NCBI GenBank assembly: GCA_016707285.1
Contig: JADJIA010000007.1
Location: forward strand, 124,001-188,000
DNA: 64,000 nt
DNA from: Ignavibacteriales bacterium
Lineage (GTDB): Bacteria; Bacteroidota; Ignavibacteria; Ignavibacteriales; Ignavibacteriaceae
Direction: 5' to 3'
The notes under the pieces are model-generated. The model searched no databases. It was not told where the DNA came from and saw only the letters and a program-made list of their open reading frames with translations. Both the position numbers and the translations under genes were made by a program. Within the stretch, counting starts at the first letter, position 1; each line of letters begins with the position of its first letter. Positions 45,425 through 56,675 of the stretch are shown piece by piece.

Positions 45425-48094
45425 ATGACAGAAGACAAAAATTTGCGTGAAATCCAGGAGTTGGAAAATCAGGAATGGTTATACTCACTGGATTATGTGC
45501 TGCAGAATGGTGGAAAAGAGAGAGTTGTTGAATTGTTACAGCTTCTCCAAATCCGGGCACACAAAGCAGGTGTGCAGATTCCATTCACGGCAAATACTCC
45601 ATATATAAACACAATTCCAAGGGAAAAGCAGGTTACATTCCCCGGCGACAGAGAAATTGAAAGAAGAATTAAAAGCATAATCCGTTGGAATGCAATGGCA
45701 ATGGTTGTCAGAGCCAATAAAATTGAAAACGGAATTGGCGGACATATTTCAACATATGCTTCTGTTGCAACACTTCTTGAAATCGGATTTAATCACTTCT
45801 TTAGGGCAAGAAGTGAAAACCACCCCGGTGACATGATCTATTTCCAGGGGCACGCATCCCCGGGTATTTACGCAAGAGCATTTCTTGAAGGAAGACTTTC
45901 GGTTGAACAGCTTGAAAATTTCAGAAGAGAATTAAAACCCAACAGAGGTCTTTCTTCGTATCCTCATCCATGGTTGATGCCTGATTTTTGGCAATTTCCA
46001 ACGGTTTCGATGGGTTTGGGACCACTTCAGGCAATTTATCAGGCACGCTTTAACAGATACCTCGAAGACCGGGGATTGATCCCCAAGAGTGACGCAAAAG
46101 TAATTGCATACCTTGGAGACGGTGAAACTGATGAACCTGAGTCACTCGGTGCGATCACGCTTGCTTCCCGCGAAAAACTTGACAACCTCATTTTTGTTAT
46201 CAACTGTAACCTTCAGAGACTTGATGGTCCTGTAAGAGGAAACGGAAAGATCATTCAGGAACTTGAAGCTGCATTCCGTGGTGCGGGTTGGAATGTGATC
46301 AAGGTGGTGTGGGGCTCCGATTGGGATCCATTGCTTGAAAAAGATGACAAAGGAATACTTGTTCAAACACTTGGTGACCTTGTTGATGGTGAATACCAAA
46401 AATTCTCTGTCGAGTCAGGTGCTTATGTAAGGGAAAAACTTTTTGGTAAACACCCTGAACTTGCAAAGATGGTTGAGGAGATGAGTGATGAACAACTCAG
46501 GAAAATGAGAAGGGGTGGACATGATCCTGAAAAAGTTTTCACTGCTTATAAAACAGCATTTGAACATAAAGGACAGCCAACTGTAATTCTTGCAAAAACA
46601 ATTAAAGGTTATGGACTTGGCGAAAGTGGTGAAGGGAAAAACATCACCCACCAGCAGAAAAAATTGAACGAAGATGAATTAAGAGAATTTAGAACCCGTT
46701 TTGGAATTCCAATTTCAGACGATGAAGTGGCAAAAGCTCCATTTTATAAACCTGCTGAAGACAGTCCTGAATTGACATATCTAAAAGCAAAAAGAGAAGC
46801 ACTGGGAGGTTCTGTTCCTAAAAGAATAGTTGATATACGACCTATTAAAACTCCTCCCGAGGATATAATCTCCGAGTTTTATGATGGGACAGAGGGCAGG
46901 GAAGTCTCCACCACTATGGTGTTTGTGAAGATTTTAGCCAATTTGTTAAAAGACAGAGAACTTGGTAAACTGATTGTGCCGATTGTTCCTGATGAAGCCA
47001 GAACATTTGGAATGGAGGCTCTTTTCCGTCAGGTGGGTATCTATTCACATGTTGGTCAGCTTTATGAACCGGTTGACAGACAAAGTCTTCTCTATTACAA
47101 AGAAGCAATTGATGGTCAGATTCTCGAAGAGGGAATTACCGAAGCCGGCTCGATGGCATCATTTCTTGCCGCCGGAACATCGTATGCAAATCACGGACTT
47201 AACATGATTCCGTTTTTCATTTATTATTCGATGTTTGGCTTCCAGAGGATTGGTGATCTTGTTTGGGCTGGCGCAGATATGCGTACCAAAGGATTTTTGA
47301 TCGGTGGAACTGCCGGAAGAACCACTCTTAACGGAGAAGGACTGCAACATCAGGATGGTCACTCACATCATCTTGCTTACCCTGTTCCCACACTTCTTAC
47401 TTATGATCCTGCATTTGCCTTTGAACTTGCAGTAATCATAAGAGAGGGTATTCGCAGAATGTATGAAGAGCAGGAATCAATTTTCTATTACATCACTGTA
47501 ATGAATGAAAATTACGCAATGCCCCCGATGCCAGAAGGCGTGAAAGAGGGAATTGTTAAAGGATTGTACAAATTCCGTTCTTCAGAAAAGAAAAAGTTGA
47601 AACTTAAGGTAAATCTACTCGGCAACGGTACAATAATGAACGAAGTGCTGAAAGCTCAGGAAATTCTCGAAGAGAGATATGGTGTTGCGGCTGACATCTA
47701 CAGTGCAACAAGTTACAAGGAACTAAGAAGAGAAGCTCTTGAGGTTGAGAGATGGAACATGTTGAACCCGGGTGAACCAAAGCAGACTTATATTTCAAAA
47801 GTATTTGAAGGTGCATCAGGTGTTTTTGTTGCCTCAAGCGATTATATCAAAGCGATTCCCGATTCTATCTCAAAATGGGTACCGGGCAGACTAATAACTC
47901 TCGGAACCGATGGCTTTGGTAGAAGTGAGGGGAGAAAAGAGTTGAGAGACTTTTTTGAGGTTGACGCAAGATTTGTAACAGTTGCTGCACTGTATGGATT
48001 GATGCTCGAGGGCAAAGTTAAACAAAGCGTTGTTGATAAAGCGATTGAAGAGCTTGATATCGACAAAAACAAACTTAACCCGATGATATCGTAG
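45425..48094 (+). CDS. aceE: Pyruvate dehydrogenase E1, homodimeric type
   Basis: An 889-residue E1 enzyme, close to the normal length of bacterial AceE. It decarboxylates pyruvate with thiamine diphosphate and hands the acetyl group to the lipoyl domains of E2. The cofactor motif is visible as LGDGETDEPES (about residues 230-240) with VINCNLQRLDGPVRGNGKI behind it. RANKIENGIGGHISTYAS, YFQGHASPGIYARAFLEGRL and the C-terminal half (EGLQHQDGHSHHLA, GTDGFGRSEGR) are also typical. It is the first gene of the aceE-aceF-lpd operon. Confidence 0.95.
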   Translation: MTEDKNLREIQELENQEWLYSLDYVLQNGGKERVVELLQLLQIRAHKAGVQIPFTANTPYINTIPREKQVTFPGDREIERRIKSIIRWNAMAMVVRANKIENGIGGHISTYASVATLLEIGFNHFFRARSENHPGDMIYFQGHASPGIYARAFLEGRLSVEQLENFRRELKPNRGLSSYPHPWLMPDFWQFPTVSMGLGPLQAIYQARFNRYLEDRGLIPKSDAKVIAYLGDGETDEPESLGAITLASREKLDNLIFVINCNLQRLDGPVRGNGKIIQELEAAFRGAGWNVIKVVWGSDWDPLLEKDDKGILVQTLGDLVDGEYQKFSVESGAYVREKLFGKHPELAKMVEEMSDEQLRKMRRGGHDPEKVFTAYKTAFEHKGQPTVILAKTIKGYGLGESGEGKNITHQQKKLNEDELREFRTRFGIPISDDEVAKAPFYKPAEDSPELTYLKAKREALGGSVPKRIVDIRPIKTPPEDIISEFYDGTEGREVSTTMVFVKILANLLKDRELGKLIVPIVPDEARTFGMEALFRQVGIYSHVGQLYEPVDRQSLLYYKEAIDGQILEEGITEAGSMASFLAAGTSYANHGLNMIPFFIYYSMFGFQRIGDLVWAGADMRTKGFLIGGTAGRTTLNGEGLQHQDGHSHHLAYPVPTLLTYDPAFAFELAVIIREGIRRMYEEQESIFYYITVMNENYAMPPMPEGVKEGIVKGLYKFRSSEKKKLKLKVNLLGNGTIMNEVLKAQEILEERYGVAADIYSATSYKELRREALEVERWNMLNPGEPKQTYISKVFEGASGVFVASSDYIKAIPDSISKWVPGRLITLGTDGFGRSEGRKELRDFFEVDARFVTVAALYGLMLEGKVKQSVVDKAIEELDIDKNKLNPMIS

Positions 48095-48114
48095 GAAAGG
48101 CAGGATTGAATACA

Positions 48115-49884
48115 ATGCAAAAAGAATTTAAACTGCCCGATCTGGGCGAAAGTATCGTCTCTGCAACAGTAGTTAAAGTATTGATTGCACCGGGAGATAT
48201 GGTTAAGGAAGATCAGACTGTTCTCGAAATTGAGACTGATAAGGCTACAATTGAGGTACCTTCAGAGATTTCCGGTAAAGTTACCGGAGTGTACATCAAA
48301 GAAGGACAAAAAGTTGAAGTTGGTGCTGTGGTTTTCTCTGTAAGTTCCGAGGGTGATGCATCGAAGACTGCTGAAGTTGCGAAGTCACAGAGTCACGAAG
48401 TCACGGGGAAACCGAGTCACAAAGTCACAGAGTCACAGAGTCACGAAGTCACAGAGAAATCGGCAAATAGTAATCAAACTGTTTTAGAGTCAACATCAAC
48501 TCAACCTGTTGCTTCAGTTCAGCAAACATCTTCAGTTCAGGAGATTATACTTCCTGATCTTGGGGATACAATTGAATCTGCTTTGGTTGTAAAAGTGACC
48601 GTAAAAGTTGGTGACGAAATTAAGGAAGATGACACAATCCTCGAGATTGAGACTGACAAAGCGACAGTTGAAGTGCCATCACCTGCGGCAGGAGTAATCA
48701 CCGAAGTGTTGGTAAAAGAAGGTGAAAAGGCAAAAGTTGGCTCAGTGATTTTCAAAATTGAGTCACGAGTTGCCGGTGTATCTGCTGAAGTTAAACCATT
48801 GACAGAAGTTTCTCCCGCTGGTGATTCAGCTACTGCGAAAGCTCCGGCATTGTCAGCTAAAGAGATTGAAGAACTGAAGGAAGAAATTAGTAAACCTGAA
48901 GTGGCAGTGGCTCCACCACAAGTGTTGCTCGATTTGCAGCCACCAATTCTCCAAAATTCAGCTCCGGCAGCACCTTCTGTAAGAAGACTTGCCCGCGAAA
49001 TTGGAGTGGATATCAATCAGGTTAAAGGTTCAGGTCCGAGAGGCAGAATCAATCTTGATGATGTAAAAGCGTTCTCAAAAGCTTTGCATGAAGGTCGGAC
49101 CTCACCCCCGACCCCTCTCCTAAGAGGAGAGGGGGGCTTTAGCTTCCTGGGACAAAAGCCACTTCCTGATTTCAGTAAATTTGGAGATATTGAGCGGAAG
49201 GAAATGAACAATATCCGTACAAAAACTGCGGAACATTTGAGTTATGCCTGGGCAACAATCCCACATGTAACTCAATTTGATAAAGCAGATATCACGGATC
49301 TTGAACAGTTGAGGAAAAAATTTGCTCCCGAAGTTGCAAAATCAGGTGGCAAACTGACTATGACTTCAATTCTTGTGAAAGTTGTCACCGCCGCAATGAA
49401 ACAGTTCCCACAGTTCAACTCGTCGATTGATATGGAGAAAAAAGAGATAGTTTACAAAAATTATTTCAACATCGGAATTGCTGTTGATACTGAATTTGGA
49501 TTGATTGTCCCCAACATAAAAGGGACAGACAAGTTAAATCTTACACAAATATCCACGGAGATGAATGTTATCTCAGAAAAAGCCCGCAATAAAAAAATCG
49601 GACTTGATGACCTTCAGGGTGGATGTTTCACAATCTCAAATCTTGGTGGTATCGGTGGTACTTATTTCACCCCAATTGTAAATTCACCCGAAGTTGCAAT
49701 TCTTGGTGTTTCGAGAGGAACCTTTGAGCCTGTTTACAAGGATGGAGAGTTTGTGCCGAGATTGATGGTTCCACTTTCACTTTCGTATGATCACAGAGTG
49801 ATTGATGGCGCTGATGCAATCCGCTTTTTAAGATGGGTGATTGAGACCCTTGAAAATCCTTTCAAACTTTTGATTGAAGGGTAG
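48115..49884 (+). CDS. aceF: Dihydrolipoamide acetyltransferase (E2) with two lipoyl domains and repeat-derived linkers
   Basis: A 589-residue E2 core of pyruvate dehydrogenase. Lipoyl domain 1 is at about residues 4-78 (lipoyl Lys in ETDKATIEVPSE, about 45) and domain 2 at about 144-217 (ETDKATVEVPSP, about 182). The E1/E3-binding domain is at about 287-320 (APSVRRLAREIGVDINQVKG). The acetyltransferase domain runs from about 360 to the end, with DHRVIDGADA at about 560. Two linkers are odd: residues about 88-114 are a Ser/His/Thr/Val repeat coded by short tandem DNA words, and residues about 327-347 are coded by a GC-rich palindrome. The start at 48115 is chosen over TTG 48106 because GGA spacing fits it. 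Confidence 0.93.
   Translation: MQKEFKLPDLGESIVSATVVKVLIAPGDMVKEDQTVLEIETDKATIEVPSEISGKVTGVYIKEGQKVEVGAVVFSVSSEGDASKTAEVAKSQSHEVTGKPSHKVTESQSHEVTEKSANSNQTVLESTSTQPVASVQQTSSVQEIILPDLGDTIESALVVKVTVKVGDEIKEDDTILEIETDKATVEVPSPAAGVITEVLVKEGEKAKVGSVIFKIESRVAGVSAEVKPLTEVSPAGDSATAKAPALSAKEIEELKEEISKPEVAVAPPQVLLDLQPPILQNSAPAAPSVRRLAREIGVDINQVKGSGPRGRINLDDVKAFSKALHEGRTSPPTPLLRGEGGFSFLGQKPLPDFSKFGDIERKEMNNIRTKTAEHLSYAWATIPHVTQFDKADITDLEQLRKKFAPEVAKSGGKLTMTSILVKVVTAAMKQFPQFNSSIDMEKKEIVYKNYFNIGIAVDTEFGLIVPNIKGTDKLNLTQISTEMNVISEKARNKKIGLDDLQGGCFTISNLGGIGGTYFTPIVNSPEVAILGVSRGTFEPVYKDGEFVPRLMVPLSLSYDHRVIDGADAIRFLRWVIETLENPFKLLIEG
48380..48457. repeat. Tandem AGTCACAG/AGTCACGA word repeat inside aceF
   Basis: About eight copies of an 8-10 base word (AGTCACAG, AGTCACGA, AGTCACGG) lie in frame between the two lipoyl domains and code for repeats of SHEVT, SHKVT and SQ. 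Its style matches the intergenic word repeats elsewhere in the window. Confidence 0.8.
49094..49140. repeat. GC-rich palindromic element in frame in aceF
   Basis: The segment begins GGACCTCACCCCCG and holds a perfect 10-bp stem, CCCCTCTCCT / AGGAGAGGGG (49112-49121 with 49125-49134), with a 3-base loop. It is read as RTSPPTPLLRGEGGF in the linker after the E1/E3-binding domain. Palindromes of this wording are normally intergenic repeats in bacteria; here one is translated. Confidence 0.8.
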
Positions 49885-49893
49885 GTTAGAGTT

Positions 49894-51309
49894 ATGATTA
49901 AAACACAATTATTAGTGATTGGTGCCGGTCCCGGTGGGTATGCAGCAGCTTTTGCAGCAGCGGATATGGGCATGGGAGTAACTCTGGTTGATTTGGATAA
50001 AAATCCGGGTGGAGTATGTCTTTTTAGAGGATGTATTCCCTCAAAAGCTCTGCTTCATGTTGCCAAACTGATCAATGAAACCAAAGAGGCAAAACACTGG
50101 GGTGTTGATTTTGGTGAACCAAAGATAAATCTTGATCAATTAAGAGATTTTAAAAACCGTGTTGTTGCCAAAATGACAGGCGGACTTGGTCAATTAGCCA
50201 AACAGCGCAAAATCAATTTTGTGCAGGGAAGGGCAACCTTTACATCCTCGCGTTCAGTTAAAGTAGATTTGAATGATGGTGGCAAGGATGAGATACATTT
50301 TGAGAAAGCAATTATTGCGATAGGCTCTGAAATTATAACAATCCCGGCTTTTAACATCAAAAGTGACAGACTTCTTAATTCAACTTCCGCTCTTGATCTG
50401 CCTGCAATCCCTGAAAGATTGCTCGTGATTGGTGGAGGATATATCGGCCTTGAGCTTGGTTCTGTTTATTCAGCACTCGGTACAAAAGTTTCAGTTGTTG
50501 AAATGACAAACGGACTTCTTCCCGGGGCAGATCGTGACATGGTAAATTATCTCTCTCAGATGCTGAAAAAGAAATTTGAAGCAATAATGCTCGAATCGAG
50601 AGTTATGAAACTTGAACCTGTTGAAAACGGAATTAATGTAACTATTCAGGACAAAACAGGAGCTGACAGGGTAGAGTTCTACGATTATGTACTCGCCTCC
50701 ATTGGCAGACGACCAAACACTGCAGGCCTCGGACTTGAAAACACCAAAGTTGAGTTGACACCAAAAGGTCATATAAAAGTTGACAAAACTCTTCAAACAT
50801 CCGATCAATATATTTATGCAATTGGTGACATTGCGGGTGATCCGATGCTCGCACACAAAGCTTCACATGAAGCAAGAGTTGCTGTTGAAGCAATTGCTGG
50901 TCACAGAGTGGCATTTGAACCGGCTGCAATTCCGGCAGTTGTGTTTACCGATCCCGAAATTGCCTGGGCAGGAATCACAGAAACTGAAGCTCGTGAAAAA
51001 GGAATTAAACATGAAGTTGCAAAATTCCCATGGGCGGCTTCCGGCAGAGCAACCACTTTGGACAGATTTGACGGTGTAACCAAATTGATTATCGATCCCG
51101 ATACTGAGAGAATTCTTGGAGTTGGAATATGTGGTCCCGGTGCCGGAGAACTGATTGCTGAAGGCACCCTTGCCATCGAAATGGGAGCTGTCGCATCTGA
51201 TCTTAAATTAACAATTCATCCCCACCCAACACTTTCCGAAACTGTGATGGAAGCAGCCGAAGTTTTCTTTGGCGAAAGCGTCCATCTCTACAGACCAAAG
51301 AAGAAGTAG
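49894..51309 (+). CDS. lpdA: Dihydrolipoamide dehydrogenase (E3)
   Basis: A 471-residue flavoprotein that reoxidises dihydrolipoamide with NAD+. FAD motif GAGPGGYAAAFAAADMG is near the start. The redox disulfide is CLFRGC within GGVCLFRGCIPSKALLH (Cys spacing of four, as in the family). The NAD motif is GGGYIGLELG, the second FAD motif is YAIGDIAGDPMLAHKA, and the C-terminal HPHPTLSETVMEA holds the catalytic His/Glu pair. It ends the aceE-aceF-lpd operon, starting 9 bases after aceF, and serves pyruvate dehydrogenase and possibly other 2-oxo acid complexes. Confidence 0.95.
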   Translation: MIKTQLLVIGAGPGGYAAAFAAADMGMGVTLVDLDKNPGGVCLFRGCIPSKALLHVAKLINETKEAKHWGVDFGEPKINLDQLRDFKNRVVAKMTGGLGQLAKQRKINFVQGRATFTSSRSVKVDLNDGGKDEIHFEKAIIAIGSEIITIPAFNIKSDRLLNSTSALDLPAIPERLLVIGGGYIGLELGSVYSALGTKVSVVEMTNGLLPGADRDMVNYLSQMLKKKFEAIMLESRVMKLEPVENGINVTIQDKTGADRVEFYDYVLASIGRRPNTAGLGLENTKVELTPKGHIKVDKTLQTSDQYIYAIGDIAGDPMLAHKASHEARVAVEAIAGHRVAFEPAAIPAVVFTDPEIAWAGITETEAREKGIKHEVAKFPWAASGRATTLDRFDGVTKLIIDPDTERILGVGICGPGAGELIAEGTLAIEMGAVASDLKLTIHPHPTLSETVMEAAEVFFGESVHLYRPKKK

Positions 51310-51318
51310 GACTTTTTG

Positions 51319-51358
51319 AGAGACTTGAGTACTCGAGTATTTTAGTACTCGAGTCTCT
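51319..51358. repeat. Hairpin of GTACTC words after lpdA
   Basis: A 15-bp stem with one mismatch (51319-51333 with 51344-51358) encloses a 10-base loop and is followed by further GTACTCAGG words. It starts 9 bases after the lpdA stop and has no T tract behind it. It may stabilise the 3' end of the pdh mRNA or act as a weak terminator. Confidence 0.6.
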
Positions 51359-51409
51359 CAGGTACTCAGGTCACTTGTCGGGTTGATCGAATTTTGGTTT
51401 CAATCGTAA

Positions 51410-51443
51410 GTGACAGAGGCAATCGTCCTCGATTGCCTGTCAG
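51410..51443. repeat. REP-like hairpin upstream of the transposase relic
   Basis: TGACAGaGGCAATCG pairs with CGATTGCCTGTCA across the loop TCCT (one bulged base). GGCAATCG recurs later at about 51842-51849, on the other side of the transposase relic. REP-type palindromes flanking a RAYT gene have this layout. Confidence 0.55.
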
Positions 51444-51628
51444 CAAACAAAATGGAAATACAGAAATTTATTAAAAAATTCATAAAACAGAAATGAATTT
51501 AGATCCTGTTAATGTGTTCACGTGGTCGGCTTTGGTAACTTCTCGGGTAAACCTGTTAAGACGGGGTGTGTGGCTCGTCTATTTGAGCGAGTGGGGAAGG
51601 TGACACTTCCCACCAATGTAAAAGAAAG

Positions 51629-51766
51629 CTTTGGCAACATGAGTCGTTTGACAGAACTGTCAGGGGAGACGATGATTTTGTGACTTTTGCGAGTTATATT
51701 CAAAACAACCCTGTCAAGAAAGGGTGGAGTGTGAGTTTTAGGAGATTGATTAGTGATTTAGCCTGA
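51629..51766 (+). pseudogene. Relic of a REP-associated (Y1/IS200-like, RAYT) transposase
   Basis: In one frame the DNA reads LWQHESFDRTVRGDDDFVTF and then ASYIQNNPVKKGW before a TGA at 51764. This matches the C-terminal part of the Y1 transposase family (PF01797, RAYT): WQxxxxDRxVR, then xxYIxNNPVKxGL. The family's upstream HUH motif and catalytic Tyr region are not present in frame. Upstream the frame is closed by a TGA (at about 51576) and other frames carry unrelated short reads, so the gene is truncated and decayed. It lies between the pdh operon and aconitase and beside a REP-like hairpin. Confidence 0.55.
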
Positions 51767-52000
51767 AGTTGAGGTTGGCGGGGCATGACGATTATTCTAT
51801 GTTGAAAAGTGTAACTAATCACTTGATTTCGTATTGCAGACGGCAATCGTATCATATTACCTCAATTTTTCATTTCCAATAATCAAGTTTCGAGGTTGAC
51901 GTTCTCAACTCCTGGAATCTGTACTTCCGAAGTTACGTCTCTCCTTTGTTTTAATTATATTTACCCATTGATTTATTTTAATTTTTTAATGAGGAATTCG

Positions 52001-54259
<2,259 letters not shown>

Positions 54260-54411
54260 TTAATGATATTTGGCGAACGGGGGATGGAGTATGTTTTTTT
54301 TGTTATTGAGGATAGTGTAGTGATCACCATCCCTCATATTTCAGTATTGTTTTTTCTCCAATCCCCGGACGCAAATTCCCTTAATATTTTCCCACCGGTG
54401 GTTTCCGGATT

Positions 54412-56490
54412 ATGAATTTTCTTTCACCGGGTCTGTTGTTTGGGCTGTTAGCGGCTTCAATTCCGATATTGATTCATCTTCTAAATTTGCGAAAACTCAA
54501 AAAAATCGATTTTTCCACCCTCCATTTCCTTAAACTGATTGAAAAACAGAAGGTAAGACGAGTTAAACTCATTCAGTGGTTATTGATGGCGTTACGCGTA
54601 TTAATAATTGCGATGCTTGTGCTCGGTTTTTCCCGCCCCGTAATTCAGGATGTCCGTATCCCGGGATTTACTTCCGCGTCAAAAACATCGGCAGTAATTG
54701 TTATAGATGACAGTTTTAGTATGGAAGTGGTCGATGGTCGGGGTTCATATTTTAATCAAGTGAAAAACGGGGTAAATATGATCCTTACCGGACTCAAAGA
54801 AGGGGACGATGTTTCAATTCTTTTCACTTCTGAAAGTTACCCTGAGCTCGCCACCCCATCGGGGGATTTTTTGAATCTCAAAAAAATTATCTCTCAAGTT
54901 GAACCCGGATTTAAAACAGGCATGCTTAACAGTGCAATCATAAAAGCTGCTTCAATTATCGGTGAATCAGAGAATCTGAACAAAGAGCTTTATATTTTTT
55001 CAGATTTTCAAAAAAGTACTCTTGGGAATGAAAAGGAATTCACTGATGTGTCAGCTCTTTTAGATTCGAGAGTAAAAACCCGTCTTTTTAATTTTAATTC
55101 AAAGGAAGTTGTTAACTCCGCTGTCACGGGAGTAAAAGTAAACAATCAGGTTTTTGAACCGGGAAAAGATATCTCGGTTACTGCCACCATCAGAAATTTT
55201 TCCGAGGATGATGTAAACAACGGGTTGGTATCCCTTTTTGTAAACGGAGAGAGGGGAGCACAAAAAAGTTACAACCTTGCTGCTGGGAAAATTACGGATG
55301 TAACACTTTCTGCAAGAGTTGAGAAACCTGGATTTTCGGAGATCAGAGTTGAGATCGATGAAGATGATCTCAAAGCTGACAATTCAAGATTCGCTTCCAT
55401 TTACCTTCCTTATGAATTTAAGGTGGTTTTATTGGGCAAGGCATCAGATTTAAAGTTTATTAATGCAGCTATTGAAGCCGGTTCTTTCGCAGGAAATATG
55501 CAGATAATCAGGAAAGAAATTTCGCAGACAGGATCACTTGATTTTAATGAAGTAAATCTGGTTATTGTTTCGGGTGCCGGTGGTGGCGATTTAAGTAAAT
55601 TAAAAAATTATGTGAAACAGGGCGGTGGGATTATGCTTTTCCCGGGTGAAAACACAACACTCGCGGAGTTTTCCACTCTCCTCTCATCCTTTGGTGTGGT
55701 AGCTCCGGCTGAGCTGAAAAAGGATGCAAAAGCATTACCGGGGAAATTTACATCGATCAGGTTTGAACATCCTTTGCTAAGGGAGATATTCCAAACACAG
55801 TATGGCAACTCGGTGGAATCTCCGGAACTTTTTACATATTTCAGGATTCCTTCGGGTAGTGGAACTGACATAATCTCTCTCTCAGATGGCGGTTCATTTT
55901 TGAAAGAAACCCGTTTTGGAAAAGGAAAGGTGGTTACTTCTGCCGCGGCTGCTGTGATTCCTTCCGGAAATTTCCCTGTTATCCCGATTTTTGCACCCCT
56001 CATTTACAGGTCGCTCTTTTATCTTGCATCACAAGAACCGGCAGGGGAGGAATCCTTAATCGGTGAACAAATTTTGATTCCGGGTAAAAAGACAGGTGGT
56101 GGAAGTATTGAGCTTGCTGCACCGGGAGAAACCGGATATGTGCTTCAGACCTCAGCGAACAATGGAGGTGTTGTCTTCGACAAAACTGTGAGACCGGGAG
56201 TTTACAAATTTACGAGGGACGGGAAAGAGATCGATTATATACCCGTGAACCTTGATACAGTAGAGTCAAATTCTAAACAATTGTCTGTAAGTGAAATTGA
56301 AAACTATTTTCAAACAATCAAAATAAAAAACGATCCTGAGTTTTTTGATCCTGCCGGAAATTTTGTTCAGAAGATCAGTGAGTCAAGAGTAGGTTCGGAA
56401 TTATGGAAGTTGTTTATTATTATCGCATTGGGTTTAATTGCAGTAGAAATGTACATAACATGGATAAAGAAGCGAGACCGGGCAAAATGA
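54412..56490 (+). CDS. BatA/aerotolerance-type membrane protein with vWA domain
   Basis: A 692-residue protein. N-terminal BatA segment (residues 1-77: FLSPGLLFGLLAASIPILIH, LRKLKKIDFSTLHFL and a second helix LLMALRVLIIAMLVLG), then a von Willebrand factor A domain with MIDAS motif DDSFS (about 98-102). A CARDB-like or beta-rich region (about 240-320) and a type-1 glutamine amidotransferase-like domain (about 335-510) follow, and a C-terminal membrane helix (about 667-686) ends the protein. Proteins of this layout are common in Bacteroidetes-group genomes and sit in the inner membrane; the function is not established. No MoxR ATPase, BatB or BatD gene is adjacent. Confidence 0.8.
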   Translation: MNFLSPGLLFGLLAASIPILIHLLNLRKLKKIDFSTLHFLKLIEKQKVRRVKLIQWLLMALRVLIIAMLVLGFSRPVIQDVRIPGFTSASKTSAVIVIDDSFSMEVVDGRGSYFNQVKNGVNMILTGLKEGDDVSILFTSESYPELATPSGDFLNLKKIISQVEPGFKTGMLNSAIIKAASIIGESENLNKELYIFSDFQKSTLGNEKEFTDVSALLDSRVKTRLFNFNSKEVVNSAVTGVKVNNQVFEPGKDISVTATIRNFSEDDVNNGLVSLFVNGERGAQKSYNLAAGKITDVTLSARVEKPGFSEIRVEIDEDDLKADNSRFASIYLPYEFKVVLLGKASDLKFINAAIEAGSFAGNMQIIRKEISQTGSLDFNEVNLVIVSGAGGGDLSKLKNYVKQGGGIMLFPGENTTLAEFSTLLSSFGVVAPAELKKDAKALPGKFTSIRFEHPLLREIFQTQYGNSVESPELFTYFRIPSGSGTDIISLSDGGSFLKETRFGKGKVVTSAAAAVIPSGNFPVIPIFAPLIYRSLFYLASQEPAGEESLIGEQILIPGKKTGGGSIELAAPGETGYVLQTSANNGGVVFDKTVRPGVYKFTRDGKEIDYIPVNLDTVESNSKQLSVSEIENYFQTIKIKNDPEFFDPAGNFVQKISESRVGSELWKLFIIIALGLIAVEMYITWIKKRDRAK

Positions 56491-56675
56491 CATTTGATCG
56501 GTCGTGTTTACTTTTTGTCTAAATAATGTATAATATATAATTGGACAACCATTAAAATAAGATGTAAACCAATGAAAATATGTTTTGATTTTTTGCTAAA
56601 AATGGAATATTTTTATGATGCGAAATTTTAGGTAATGATTTATTAACAAACGAAGAGAGATAATCGGAGGCCTTA

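Larger units (their letters stand above)
51310..52000. other. Intergenic region between lpdA and aconitase
   Basis: This 691-bp gap holds the GTACTC hairpin (51319-51358), the REP-like hairpin (51410-51443) and the transposase relic (51629-51766). A further AT-rich leader (about 51800-52000) carries the aconitase promoter and ribosome binding site. No other coding signal was seen on either strand; the minus-strand open frame at 51518-51703 is the shadow of the relic. Confidence 0.6.

Noticed and set aside
48380..48457. Possible frameshift or misassembly in aceF at the AGTCAC repeats
   Set aside because: The frame stays open through the repeats, and both lipoyl domains on either side are complete, so the repeat is a real in-frame linker.
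51518..51703. Minus-strand small ORF in the lpdA-aconitase gap
   Set aside because: It is antisense to the transposase relic, has no ribosome binding site and no family look.
51896..52000. N-terminal extension of aconitase (signal-like hydrophobic stretch)
   Set aside because: Aconitase is cytoplasmic, the family start matches the ATG at 52001, and GAGG lies just before it.
54260..54411. Terminator after aconitase
   Set aside because: GGGATGG and CCATCCC are inverted but about 50 bases apart without a T tract, so the evidence is too weak to call.
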